64,000 nt of DNA from assembly GCA_003242895.1 (NCBI GenBank), contig QKMY01000057.1:85429-149428 (forward strand), written 5' to 3'. The notes under the pieces were generated by a model. The model did no database searches, had not been told where the DNA came from, and saw only the letters and a program-made list of their open reading frames with translations. A program made the translations under genes and the position numbers. Shown here piece after piece: positions 28,957 to 38,075 of this stretch; within the stretch, counting starts at the first letter, position 1; each line of letters begins with the position of its first letter. This DNA comes from Candidatus Margulisiibacteriota bacterium. GTDB taxonomy: Bacteria; Margulisbacteria; Riflemargulisbacteria; GWF2-39-127.

Positions 28957-29505
28957 TTATTTTTTTTGATTTTCAATGAGTATTACTACATTTTCAGATT
29001 CCTCAAAGTTAGTGACGACAAGGTCGTTTCTTTCAGTAGCGATTTTTTTGCCGACAAAGTTAGCTTGTATAGGGAATTCCCTATGTTCTCTATCAATAAG
29101 CACTGCTAATTTAATGGACTTCGGCCTTCCCCAATCGAGTAGTGCGTCCATCGCTGCCCGGATTGTTCTTCCAGAGCAAATAACATTGTCGAATAATATT
29201 ACATCCTTTTGATGTAAGTCGCAAGGGATGCTAGTTTCTCTTACTGCAACCTGCTCTTTTTTTATCTGGAGATCGTCTCGGTAAAATGATACATCGAGTT
29301 GTCCGATAGGGATTGATATTCCTTCGAATCGTTTTATTGCAGCGGCTGTTTTTTCAGCGATTGGTATTCCTCCGCTTACTATTCCTATAAAAGCTACATT
29401 TTGATAATCCGGTATTGATTCGATAATTTCATGAGCAAGCCTATTAATTACGTTATTAACGTTTCTTTTTGTAAGTATAACTTTTGCTCCAGCTTTCGAT
29501 TGCAT
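28957..29505 (-). CDS. pyrR: PyrR-type phosphoribosyltransferase
   Basis: A 182-residue type I PRTase with strong PyrR features: GIVSGGIPIAEKTA, the IGQLDVSFYRDDL segment, LLDWGRPKSIKLAVLIDREHREFPI and a VGK-(IA)T--ND ending. In Bacillus PyrR binds pyr mRNA and has uracil phosphoribosyltransferase activity. The PRPP-binding loop reads VILFDNVICSGRT, so the second acidic residue normal for this site is N107. No pyrimidine synthesis genes or PyrR-binding leader are adjacent. It lies 15 bases upstream of ftsH and 48 bases after hisB. Confidence 0.88.
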   Translation of the reverse strand: MQSKAGAKVILTKRNVNNVINRLAHEIIESIPDYQNVAFIGIVSGGIPIAEKTAAAIKRFEGISIPIGQLDVSFYRDDLQIKKEQVAVRETSIPCDLHQKDVILFDNVICSGRTIRAAMDALLDWGRPKSIKLAVLIDREHREFPIQANFVGKKIATERNDLVVTNFEESENVVILIENQKK

Positions 29506-29553
29506 AAAATTTCACCCATTTAATTTTACCATTATTATACTAATTGGCAAGCC

Positions 29554-30138
29554 TTATAGTATGCCCTTAGTTGAAGGGATTTCATCGCTTTTGGGATTAA
29601 TTGAACTCGCATGTGATAGTGCTCTGGCAAAACATTTAAAAATCGCCTCGATAATATGATGGACATTCTCTCCATGTGCAACATCGATATGGAGCGTGAG
29701 CCCTCCATTAACTACTAACGCCTGGAAGAATTCCTGAACCAGTTGCGCATCAAAATTCCCAGTTTTTTCTGTTGGAAATAACACGGAATATTTGAGATAT
29801 GGACGATTACTTATATCAATAACGGTTTTGCATTGCGCTTCATCCATCGGCAGGATGAAAAATCCATATCGATTGATGCCTTTTTTTGTGCCAAGGGCTT
29901 GTTTCAACGCTTGTCCGAGGCATATTCCGATGTCCTCAATCGTGTGGTGTAAATCAACATCAATATCACCATTTGCTTCAACCATCAGATCAAAGCTTCC
30001 ATGCTTGGAAAAAAGTGTGAGCATATGATCGAAGAATGGGATCTTAGTATTTATTTGGGAAGTCCCGGATCCATCCAGATTAATTGTTAGTTTTATTTCT
30101 GTTTCAAAGGTTTTTCGTTCAATTGTTGCTGCTCTCAT
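29554..30138 (-). CDS. hisB: Imidazoleglycerol-phosphate dehydratase
   Basis: The manganese enzyme that dehydrates IGP in histidine synthesis. The 194-residue protein is the monofunctional dehydratase, without an HisB phosphatase domain. It has the two metal-binding repeats: HHTIEDIGICLGQAL and HVAHGENVHHIIEAIFKCFARAL-type (here DVAHGENVHHIIEA). The other his genes are not beside it; hisC is 20 kb away in this window, so the pathway is dispersed. It sits between ruvB and pyrR on the minus strand. Confidence 0.95.
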   Translation of the reverse strand: MRAATIERKTFETEIKLTINLDGSGTSQINTKIPFFDHMLTLFSKHGSFDLMVEANGDIDVDLHHTIEDIGICLGQALKQALGTKKGINRYGFFILPMDEAQCKTVIDISNRPYLKYSVLFPTEKTGNFDAQLVQEFFQALVVNGGLTLHIDVAHGENVHHIIEAIFKCFARALSHASSINPKSDEIPSTKGIL

Positions 30139-30210
30139 GAGTGTCTCCTTTTGTAGTGTGCTTTTTGGTTATGTAAAACATTATACTAAATATATAGAAA
30201 TATCTTAATG

Positions 30211-31245
30211 CTAGAGCAATTCCTGTTGCCCAAATTGCCCTCTTAATGGTTCGATTTTTAGATAATCATAAGCTGACTTGGTGACAACTCTTCCTCTTGC
30301 AGTCCTGTTAATAAACCCGAGTTGCATGAGATAGGGTTCGACGACGTCTTCGATAGTTATAGATTCTTCCGCTATTGAAGCAGCTACCGTATCTATGCCT
30401 ACCGGACCGCCTTGATAGTTATTGATGATAGCTAGCAGGAATCGCTTGTCGGTTTTGTCGAGGCCGCGATCATCTATTTCAAGTGCAGTGAGCGCATCGA
30501 TAGCAATTTTTTTATCGATTATTCCGTCTGATTTTACCAGGGCCCAGTCGCGTGTTCTTCGTAGAAGACGGTTGGCTATTCTTGGGGTCCCTCTACTTCT
30601 TTTCGCTATTTCTGTGGCACCTTCTTTGGTGATTTGTACATTGAGAAAGGAAGCTGCTTGGATGACGATTGTTTGCAGTTGTTCATTGGTATAGAATTCG
30701 AGCCGGTTAACCGAACCGAATCTGTCTCTAAGCGGTGAGGATATTCTACCTGCCTGGGTTGTTGCTCCTATTAACGTGAAAGCCGGAATATCTAGCCGGA
30801 TCGATCGCGCGGAAGGTCCTTTTCCAATTATGATATCAAGCTGAAAGTCTTCCATGGCAGGGTAAAGAATCTCTTCGACAGATCGGTTAAGACGATGTAT
30901 TTCGTCAATAAACAAAATATCGTTTTGCTGTAAGTTGGTGAGTATCGCAGCAATATCTCCTGGTTTTTCGATTGCTGGTCCGGATGTGATTTTTATATTC
31001 ACTTTCATTTCATGGGCAATGATTGTTGATAAGGTAGTCTTTCCTAACCCTGGTGGGCCATAAAACAGTAGGTGGTCGATAGGTTCTTTTCGTGTTAATG
31101 CTGACTGGATAATGATATTTAAATTATCTTTAATTGTGTCCTGTCCAATGTATTGATCAAGAGAAGACGGACGAAGACTTTTTTCAACTCTTTGTTCATT
31201 TTGTAACGATTCCGGAGAAATTTCCCTATCATTTATATGTATCAT
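30211..31245 (-). CDS. ruvB: Holliday junction branch migration helicase RuvB
   Basis: The AAA+ motor that drives RuvAB branch migration. The 344 residues show the opening [11 protein letters not shown], Walker [12 protein letters not shown], Walker [10 protein letters not shown], the sensor segment [18 protein letters not shown], the arginine finger and the winged-helix DNA-binding domain (about 265-335). ruvA and ruvC are not present here. It is upstream of hisB with a 72-base gap. Confidence 0.97.
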   Translation of the reverse strand: MIHINDREISPESLQNEQRVEKSLRPSSLDQYIGQDTIKDNLNIIIQSALTRKEPIDHLLFYGPPGLGKTTLSTIIAHEMKVNIKITSGPAIEKPGDIAAILTNLQQNDILFIDEIHRLNRSVEEILYPAMEDFQLDIIIGKGPSARSIRLDIPAFTLIGATTQAGRISSPLRDRFGSVNRLEFYTNEQLQTIVIQAASFLNVQITKEGATEIAKRSRGTPRIANRLLRRTRDWALVKSDGIIDKKIAIDALTALEIDDRGLDKTDKRFLLAIINNYQGGPVGIDTVAASIAEESITIEDVVEPYLMQLGFINRTARGRVVTKSAYDYLKIEPLRGQFGQQELL

Positions 31246-31394
31246 TTTTTATAAGATATACTACCATATATCCGATAAGATGTCAGTATATGTGCTCTAT
31301 TTCAAATACAGACCTTTCAAAAATTTAATAGGTATATTTTTCGGCCACGGTTACTTTTTCGTTTTCATTACTTCGTAGATATTAAGGAAATCCG

Positions 31395-33629
31395 CTAGTG
31401 GTTGTCAGTCATTGACAGTATAAATGCCTGCTCATCATCTGAATATATTTTCTTATACATCCAATAGCTTTTGAGGACTTTCTGAACGTAATTACGGGTT
31501 TCGCTAAAAGGTATGGTTTCGATGAACTCGTCGATATCGTCATTTTTTTTGCCATCCCACCATTTTAAAGCATTTGTAGGACCACCGTTATAACCAGCGA
31601 GTGCAAGGATGACATTATTATTAAATCTGCTAAGAAGCTTCGTGAAATAATAGGTGCCCATACTTATATTTGTTTCGGCTGAGGTAAGATCATAAGTTGA
31701 AGCATTTTTTTTCAGAAGGCGTTTTGCAATGTCCTTAGCTGTTCCCGGCATTATCTGCATTAGCCCTTGCGCATTGGTACATGATTTGGCATCTTTTTTG
31801 AATCTGCTTTCCTCTCGTATCAGAGCGATTACAAGATACGGGTCGGTAGAATATTCTTGTGCATATTTATTAATTAAATTCCAGTATACTTTGGGATACG
31901 CAAATTTTATAGCATCTTTTGGGACCTGGTTATATTTCTGAAATTCCTCATAAACTATATTCTCAATACCTTTGACACAATTATAATAATCTCCTTGAAA
32001 GTACTTGTATTTGCTAATGAGCGTTTTAGAAAATAGTTCTGAGAGTGCGTTAGTCTCCTTGTAATGACTGACTTCAGCAAAAAATTCGCTTTCATAACCG
32101 AATTCTCGCAGCATATTCAGTCTTAAATTTGACTCCATTGAATAATTTTCAGAGGTCGTAAGATTGAGGCTGTTTCCTGGCAATGCAAGAAGCGTTTGTC
32201 TGTGTTCCTGGTTCGTTGAAAATTTGTCCCATACTCGAAAAGCATAGTAAGTATGCGCGAATTTATCAAATAGTTTTGAATAGAGCCTAAAGGCTTCTTC
32301 TTCATTCCCATCTTTTTGTGCAGCTTTTGCCGCCCAGAAAACACATTTTGCGGTAAAATCGTCAGCTTGAGGAAGTGTTGCAGCTACTTTGAGCACATTA
32401 TACGCTCGATTATATTGTTCTGTAATATAATAAAACCAGCCTTGTTCCCAAATTGCGTCATCGGCAAGAGGAGATTCCGGGTAACGCTCGTATAACTTTT
32501 CATAATAATTATATGCGAGGACCTTATCCTTTTTTTCTAAATAAATTGCCGCTAGATTGTAAATCGCTTTATCGGTTATGTCGCCATGAGGAAATGAATC
32601 TATTATTTTTTTGTATGCTTGTACTGCTGCGCTCGTATTTTTTTGGATTTGAAATATTTTAGCTCGATAAAAATAGGCCTCGTCGATATGCTTGTCTGCG
32701 GGATACCGAACAATTAACTCTTGGAATGCTATAAGTGAAGAATCGTAAGCATAGTATGAATACTTATTAAACCCTATGCGATACATTGCTTCAGGGGCTA
32801 GCGGTGATTTCGGATAATACGAAAGTAATCTGTCCAGCATATCATTACTTTCTTTAAAGCGACTTTTTTGATGCAGAAGTTTCGCCGCGTTCAAAAGATC
32901 TTCCGGTTTTGGCAACGGTCTGCTATTTTGAAGGTAATTCGAAAGGTGGTAGAGTTTTCCTGGTATTTTATCGGAGTACTCACTATCGGGATAGTTGTAA
33001 AAAATTTTCTGATAGTGTTCATAGGCTTTCCGATAGTTCTGATTTTTTTCGCAAATGACAGCCAGGTTGAAAAATACGGTGTCGTTTTTGATGAAGTTTG
33101 GATACTTCTGCAATAACGTAGTGTATTCTTTTTCCGCGTTTGCGAACTGGTTGTTTTTGAAATGTAGTTCGCCCAGATCAAAAAGGGCTTTGGGAATAAA
33201 AGGACTTTGAGGAAATTTCTCAATTATACCTGTGTATGCTTTTCTGGCAGCGATATAATTTTTTTTTGCAGAATATATTTTTGCCCGCTCATAAAGAATC
33301 GCATCCTTGATTGGTACTTCCTGCTTCGCTGCTTTATCAAAATATTTCAGGGCGTTATCTGGTTTCTTCTGGTTTGCATAGGACTTCCCTAGCAGGAACA
33401 GCATCTTACCTTGTAGCTCGCGATCACTTGCCTGTTTTATTTTGTTTAAATAATGGATAGCTGAGACATAGTTTTCCTCTGCATAATCTTGATAAGCCTT
33501 ATGATACAAAATTCCTGCACCGGAAACAATATCCTGGGCACGGTCACTCCAGAGGAGATTGCCATTGAATAATAGAGCCGTAACTAAGGAAATATTAGAA
33601 ATAATAGATATGATATTGTGCTTTTTCAT
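31395..33629 (-). CDS. Slt-type lytic transglycosylase with many TPR repeats
   Basis: A second peptidoglycan lytic transglycosylase. The signal segment (about 8-27) is followed by around 13 TPR-like repeats (about 30-570) and a C-terminal catalytic domain with ALIREESRFK (catalytic Glu E607), AQGLMQIMPGTA and LAGYNGG motifs. At 744 residues it is longer than the paralogue at 16770-18554 because the repeat region is extended. A mitochondria-like or chaperone role is excluded by the complete catalytic domain. It diverges from comM. Confidence 0.92.
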   Translation of the reverse strand: MKKHNIISIISNISLVTALLFNGNLLWSDRAQDIVSGAGILYHKAYQDYAEENYVSAIHYLNKIKQASDRELQGKMLFLLGKSYANQKKPDNALKYFDKAAKQEVPIKDAILYERAKIYSAKKNYIAARKAYTGIIEKFPQSPFIPKALFDLGELHFKNNQFANAEKEYTTLLQKYPNFIKNDTVFFNLAVICEKNQNYRKAYEHYQKIFYNYPDSEYSDKIPGKLYHLSNYLQNSRPLPKPEDLLNAAKLLHQKSRFKESNDMLDRLLSYYPKSPLAPEAMYRIGFNKYSYYAYDSSLIAFQELIVRYPADKHIDEAYFYRAKIFQIQKNTSAAVQAYKKIIDSFPHGDITDKAIYNLAAIYLEKKDKVLAYNYYEKLYERYPESPLADDAIWEQGWFYYITEQYNRAYNVLKVAATLPQADDFTAKCVFWAAKAAQKDGNEEEAFRLYSKLFDKFAHTYYAFRVWDKFSTNQEHRQTLLALPGNSLNLTTSENYSMESNLRLNMLREFGYESEFFAEVSHYKETNALSELFSKTLISKYKYFQGDYYNCVKGIENIVYEEFQKYNQVPKDAIKFAYPKVYWNLINKYAQEYSTDPYLVIALIREESRFKKDAKSCTNAQGLMQIMPGTAKDIAKRLLKKNASTYDLTSAETNISMGTYYFTKLLSRFNNNVILALAGYNGGPTNALKWWDGKKNDDIDEFIETIPFSETRNYVQKVLKSYWMYKKIYSDDEQAFILSMTDNH

Positions 33630-33733
33630 TTTCCCTTAATACTAAGAGTATCATGAGATTCAGGTTATTTTCAATATTAAAAAGTGATGCGGTTTCCTGA
33701 TAGTTCACAGCATTTATCTCATGTTTTGTAGTA

Positions 33734-33759
33734 GAGATGCTTAGCTGTGCATCTTTTTT
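33734..33759 (+). terminator. Possible small terminator upstream of comM
   Basis: AGATGC and GCATCT form a 6-base-pair stem with an 8-base loop, followed by a T-run. No plus-strand gene ends here, so it would end a short untranslated transcript. See the separate note on a possible small RNA. Confidence 0.3.
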
Positions 33760-33764
33760 CATGC

Positions 33765-33793
33765 TTGACGCAATAAAAATATAGTTATATATT
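33765..33793 (+). promoter_or_regulatory. Sigma-70-type promoter of comM
   Basis: TTGACG (33765-33770), a 17-base spacer and TATATT (33788-33793), about 33 bases before the comM ATG, which has a GGAGG site at 33815-33819. Confidence 0.65.
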
Positions 33794-33825
33794 CATTGAC
33801 GTAAATAAAACCCGGAGGATGAAAA

Positions 33826-35355
33826 ATGTTCGGTAAAATATTTAGTGCATCACTTCAAGGTCTTGAGGCACATATCGTTGAAGTTGAAATAGATGTCAAA
33901 CATGGGCTTCCTGGACACAATATTGTCGGTTTGCCCGATGCAGCAGTGAAAGAGAGCAAAAACAGGGTTGAAGCAGCGATAACAAATTCAGGCTATGTAT
34001 TTCCTTTAAATAAGTATTTCACGATTAACCTGGCACCGGCCTATTTACGGAAAGAAGGACCGATGTACGATTTGCCTATGGCATTCGGTATCCTTGCTGT
34101 GACGGGCCAGATATCAAAGAAATACCTTGAAGATTCTATAGTCTTGGGGGAGCTTTCTCTGGAAGGGAGGATTAAGCCGATTCAGGGCGTGCTTTCGATG
34201 TGCCTGTATGCAAAAGAAAAGGGTTTCCGGCGTGTTTTTCTGCCGGAAAAGAATGTAGAGGAAGGAGCTTTAGTCCAGGGAATAGATATTATTCCCCTTA
34301 ATAATCTTGCTCAAGCTGCGGCTATTTTAGGTGACTACGAACCAATGGAAAAATACCAGATAGATTTCGAAAAATTGTTTGAGGAGGCAGTAACAGATAC
34401 CGTAGACTTTTCGGAAGTGAAAGGGCAGGAGTTTGTGAAGCGTGGAATCGAAATCGCTGCGGCCGGTGGTCATAACCTTCTCATGATCGGTTCTCCCGGA
34501 TGTGGCAAAACGATGATTGCCAAGCGCATTCCTACTGTACTTCCGCCAATGACTATGGAAGAAGCCTTAGAAATAACGAAGATCTATAGCATTATAGGAC
34601 AGCTTCCTATGCATAAAAGCCTAATAACTGCCCGTCCTTTTAGGAGTCCTCATCATACCGTATCCAATATTGCGCTGGTTGGAGGTTCTTCTGTTCCTCG
34701 GCCAGGTGCGGTATCTCTTGCTCATAACGGTGTGCTTTTTCTCGATGAACTAGCCGAATTTAAGCGAGAAGCTTTGGAAGTGCTTCGTCAGCCTTTGGAA
34801 GATGGAGTTGTAACGATCTCAAGGGCTAAGTCAACACTTACCTATCCGGCTCAGTTTATGTTTGTTGCGGCTGTGAATCCATGTCCGTGCGGGTATGCGT
34901 TCGACCAGACCATCGAATGCACGTGTTCTCCTGCTAACCGCGATAGATACTGGCAGAAATTATCAGGGCCTTTGCTCGATAGAATTGATATTCAGATTGA
35001 AGTACGTCGGTTAAATGAGGATGAATTAATGCAGAAGAAGACGGGAGAATCCTCCGTGGATATAAGAAAAAGAGTAGAGCGTGCACGAGCTATCCAGCAG
35101 AAGCGGCTTCATGGTGAGCCGATCCATTGTAATGCGCAGATGGCGCCAAAGCATATAAAGGAATCGTGTTCGCTGGATGATTCTTGCGCTCAGCTGATGA
35201 GAAATGCCATTCGCAGCTTGAGCCTATCCGCCAGGTCGTTTGATAAAATCATCAAAGTGGCCAGGACTATTGCTGATCTTGCAGGAGAAGCATCGATCAA
35301 GTCTGTCCATCTCGCGGAAGCAATTCAATATCGTGGCCTTGATCGGAAATTCTAA
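33826..35355 (+). CDS. comM: ComM/YifB family Mg-chelatase-like AAA+ ATPase
   Basis: A 509-residue AAA+ protein. ComM of naturally competent bacteria is a hexameric helicase that promotes branch migration of incoming DNA. The N-terminal S5-fold/Lon-like domain (about 1-165, FSASLQGLEAHIVEVE and GLPGHNIVGLPDAAVKESK), the Walker A GSPGCGKT and the FLDELAEFKREALEVLRQPLEDG segment are typical. A cysteine cluster (CPCGY...CTCSP) in the AAA core and a C-terminal Mg-chelatase domain follow. Its stop overlaps the end of the convergent histidine kinase by four bases. Confidence 0.93.
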   Translation: MFGKIFSASLQGLEAHIVEVEIDVKHGLPGHNIVGLPDAAVKESKNRVEAAITNSGYVFPLNKYFTINLAPAYLRKEGPMYDLPMAFGILAVTGQISKKYLEDSIVLGELSLEGRIKPIQGVLSMCLYAKEKGFRRVFLPEKNVEEGALVQGIDIIPLNNLAQAAAILGDYEPMEKYQIDFEKLFEEAVTDTVDFSEVKGQEFVKRGIEIAAAGGHNLLMIGSPGCGKTMIAKRIPTVLPPMTMEEALEITKIYSIIGQLPMHKSLITARPFRSPHHTVSNIALVGGSSVPRPGAVSLAHNGVLFLDELAEFKREALEVLRQPLEDGVVTISRAKSTLTYPAQFMFVAAVNPCPCGYAFDQTIECTCSPANRDRYWQKLSGPLLDRIDIQIEVRRLNEDELMQKKTGESSVDIRKRVERARAIQQKRLHGEPIHCNAQMAPKHIKESCSLDDSCAQLMRNAIRSLSLSARSFDKIIKVARTIADLAGEASIKSVHLAEAIQYRGLDRKF

Positions 35356-37142
35356 TGTGCTGGTAGAGTAAAATAGAATGTCGTACCTTGGTTGACTGAA
35401 CTTTCAACCCAAATCTCTCCGTCAAGACGTTGTAGTATATGATGTACGATAGTTAGTCCTATTCCAGTCCCCGGAAACTCTTCCTTTCTATGGAGACGTT
35501 GAAAGGGCGTAAATAGTTTGCTCGCATAGGCCATATCAAAGCCGATTCCATTATCTTTTACAAAATATATTGTTTTTCCTTCAGTATCATTGGCCCCGAA
35601 CTCGATATGAGCAAGCTGGTTTTTTGATGAAAATTTCCAGGCATTAACAAGAAGATTTGCCAGCATTATTTTTATTAAGTGATTATCTCCATGAGCTATC
35701 AGCTTCTCTTGAATATAAAATTGCGTAGTACTGACAGGATGTGCTTTCTTCAGTTCATTAACTATTTTAGTCGCGATAGAAGAGAGATTTAGTTCTCTAT
35801 AGTTAAGTTTGCTGCGTGAAATATGAGCTAAGAGGAGCAGGTCATCTGTTGCCCGTGTTAAGTAGTGGGCTGCGGAACCCATTCTGGTAAGATATTTTTT
35901 CCCATGTTCATCTAATCCCCGACTATATTCAGACAACAGGATGTTGCTGACAGCCTTAATTCTTCGCAATGGGGATTTAAGATGGGCGAGAGATTGGTTG
36001 AAAGAAGATAACGCTTTATCTAGTAATTCGGATTGAGAAGACTTTTCGTGCATTAATCCACGCATTATTCTGTTGTGATGGTCGCATTTAAGGGCTATGG
36101 CATTGAGTGCTTTGGCCATATTTTCTAGTTCTCTTGTGCTCTTTATTGTAAGTGTCCCCTCGTATTTATCATTCTCTATCGATTGAGCGCCTTTCATCAG
36201 TGTATCCAGATGCTTGCTAATAGTTGCTGCTGAGAGAAATAGTAGAGAGCTGCTCACGATAACAATTACAAGTGTTATAAGAAAGAAGGGTTCCATATCT
36301 CTTGCAACCTGATAATGGGCTGATGAAAGAGGTGTCATCGTCATAACCGTAAGAAAATATGAAGGAATAGGGGCATACCCCAGGACCTGCTTGGTATTGC
36401 TGGTTGTGTCGAATAGCTTTATTGTTCCATGTCGACCAGAAAAAATGTTTCTGGAATCTTTATATTGAAAGGGTTCTGCTAATTTTTCCATGCCGGTTTT
36501 TGATGAAGCAATAAGATTCTGGTCATTTCCCCACAGGCTTATAAATGTTGCTTCGTTTTTCGTGAGCTTGCCGAGCAGCCTAACAATTTCGTGCGGACTT
36601 AGATAGACGGCTAAAATTCCCTTTAAGACGCCTTTTTTTGTAATTGGATAGGTAATGATCAAGTAGCGCTTATGAGTAACGGGATCGATCTTTAGATTAG
36701 ACACGGTACCTGCAAGATTGCGTTTGGTCCGTAGAAAAAAATCATCATCACTGATAAAACTATCGTTGGTTAATGTACTCACAATGGCATGGCCACTGGG
36801 ATTGAATATTGCGATTCCTTTCCAGTCCGGTTGCTTCGTGAGATAGAACGTTATGAAATCGGAATTAATATCATTGATATTGGAGATATTCATAAACCGG
36901 GAGAGAGTAATCGCCCTTAATGCCCGGATATTTCCATTTACCCATTCATTAATCAGGATGGTGGCGCTTTTTGTCAAATCAAGATTGTGCTGCACAACAT
37001 CTTGCTCTCTCATACGATAATTGCTGTAAAGTGACGCGATTCCCAGAAAAGTGAGTAGCAGGAGTATAGACAATGATACCAAAAGCGATCGTATTCGTAA
37101 CGAAGAGCGACTGCGTGATATAATCTTTTGCAATATGTTCAC
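35352..37142 (-). CDS. Membrane sensor histidine kinase with altered H-box
   Basis: A 596-residue sensor: membrane helix 1 (about 19-42), an extracytoplasmic Cache-like domain (about 45-270), helix 2 (about 275-297), a HAMP-like region, a HisKA-like helix pair and a HATPase domain. The ATPase boxes are intact: LANLLVNAWKFSS (N-box), FVKDNGIGFD and GTGIGLTIVHHIL. The dimerisation segment reads SLAHLKSPLRRI: compared with the usual SHDLKSPLRRI, several residues before LKSPLRR appear to be missing and the only His (H387) sits directly before the Leu. Whether it is phosphorylated is unclear. It is convergent with comM. Confidence 0.85.
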   Translation of the reverse strand: MNILQKIISRSRSSLRIRSLLVSLSILLLLTFLGIASLYSNYRMREQDVVQHNLDLTKSATILINEWVNGNIRALRAITLSRFMNISNINDINSDFITFYLTKQPDWKGIAIFNPSGHAIVSTLTNDSFISDDDFFLRTKRNLAGTVSNLKIDPVTHKRYLIITYPITKKGVLKGILAVYLSPHEIVRLLGKLTKNEATFISLWGNDQNLIASSKTGMEKLAEPFQYKDSRNIFSGRHGTIKLFDTTSNTKQVLGYAPIPSYFLTVMTMTPLSSAHYQVARDMEPFFLITLVIVIVSSSLLFLSAATISKHLDTLMKGAQSIENDKYEGTLTIKSTRELENMAKALNAIALKCDHHNRIMRGLMHEKSSQSELLDKALSSFNQSLAHLKSPLRRIKAVSNILLSEYSRGLDEHGKKYLTRMGSAAHYLTRATDDLLLLAHISRSKLNYRELNLSSIATKIVNELKKAHPVSTTQFYIQEKLIAHGDNHLIKIMLANLLVNAWKFSSKNQLAHIEFGANDTEGKTIYFVKDNGIGFDMAYASKLFTPFQRLHRKEEFPGTGIGLTIVHHILQRLDGEIWVESSVNQGTTFYFTLPAH

Positions 37143-37578
37143 GTATAACTTGCCTCCGGTATAATAGGCGATAACTGCGTATTTATCTTTGTTTAAATGA
37201 GAACAAAAAGATGCTTCTACTTAGATGATTATATAGTGTAAGTAATAATGAGGCTAGTCGGTTATCTAACGAACAAAAATTCACCTCCGGTAAATAATCC
37301 CTCCATGATGAGGTCGTGTTTGCTCTTAATCCCAATTGTAGATGAATGAATACGAAAAATGATAATAAAAATTTGAAGTATACTTTAAATAATATATAAT
37401 AAAAACAAGAGAAAAAACTTTTTTTTATTTTTAAGATAATTTAGATACGGATAAGAACGACGACAATGCTTATTTACTCAAATTTGCACAAATATCGACA
37501 TGGGCTAGCTATGTTTCTTTAATTTGCTCGAAAAATGATCGATACAACAAAAATATTTTAAGATTAAGGAATGGACTT
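37143..37578. other. Divergent intergenic region before the receiver gene
   Basis: About 435 AT-rich bases with no gene. It holds a good plus-strand promoter (37373-37400), which leaves an untranslated leader of roughly 170 bases for the receiver-domain gene. I saw no other clear structure apart from short GC-poor palindromes. Confidence 0.5.
37373..37400 (+). promoter_or_regulatory. Sigma-70-type promoter upstream of receiver gene
   Basis: TTGAAG (37373-37378), a 16-base spacer and a perfect TATAAT (37395-37400). Confidence 0.6.
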
Positions 37579-37950
37579 ATGAAAAAGTTGTTATTAATAG
37601 ATGATAATTTGACTTTGCTTAATTTTTTAGCGAGAGATTTGTCGATATATTATGATGTCATAAGTTTTTCGGAATCTAAGCTGGCTATCGAATTTATTCA
37701 GAGTAATGCAAAAGAGTTAAATATTATTGTTAGTGATTATAAGATGCCTCTCTATAATGGTATTGAAGTCTTGAAAGCAGCAAAAGAGGCAGCTCCACAC
37801 AGTATTAGATTGTTGTTGACCGGATATATTGATGCTGTTGATGAAAAAGATCAAAAAGGCATTTATAATTTAATTATAGATAAAAATGTGATTAAAGATG
37901 CGAGGGAGTTGGTAAGAAACATTGAGGAACTTCCAAAAGGGTTAAAATGA
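37579..37950 (+). CDS. Stand-alone response-regulator receiver domain
   Basis: A 123-residue receiver domain of CheY type with no output domain: acidic pair D8/D9, phosphorylation site D53 (IVSDYKMP), T81 in LLLTGY and K102 in the IDKN loop. It is followed by a terminator and the giant kinase gene, which ends in a histidine kinase, so that protein is a natural phosphodonor candidate. The fit is inferred from proximity; the histidine kinase at 35352-37142 is the other neighbour. Confidence 0.9.
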   Translation: MKKLLLIDDNLTLLNFLARDLSIYYDVISFSESKLAIEFIQSNAKELNIIVSDYKMPLYNGIEVLKAAKEAAPHSIRLLLTGYIDAVDEKDQKGIYNLIIDKNVIKDARELVRNIEELPKGLK

Positions 37951-37984
37951 GGCGTTGTTATTGAATTATGATAGTGTGTTTTAG

Positions 37985-38012
37985 AAAAGGACGTCAATTG
38001 AACGTCCTTTTT
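37985..38012 (+). terminator. Rho-independent terminator after receiver gene
   Basis: A 10-base-pair stem (37985-37994 with 38002-38011), a 7-base loop and a T-run, 35 bases after the receiver stop codon. It shows that the frame reaching back to 37968 is not part of the kinase gene. Confidence 0.8.
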
Positions 38013-38075
38013 ATGTACTTGATACGATTATTTTACTGGCAGAAAAATGATAAAGGGGAAGAGGGGGTAACAATT

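Noticed and set aside
37968..38075. N-terminal extension of the giant kinase
   Set aside because: The open frame reaches back through a rho-independent terminator (37985-38012) and has no ribosome-binding site; GAGGGGGT directly supports the start at 38076.
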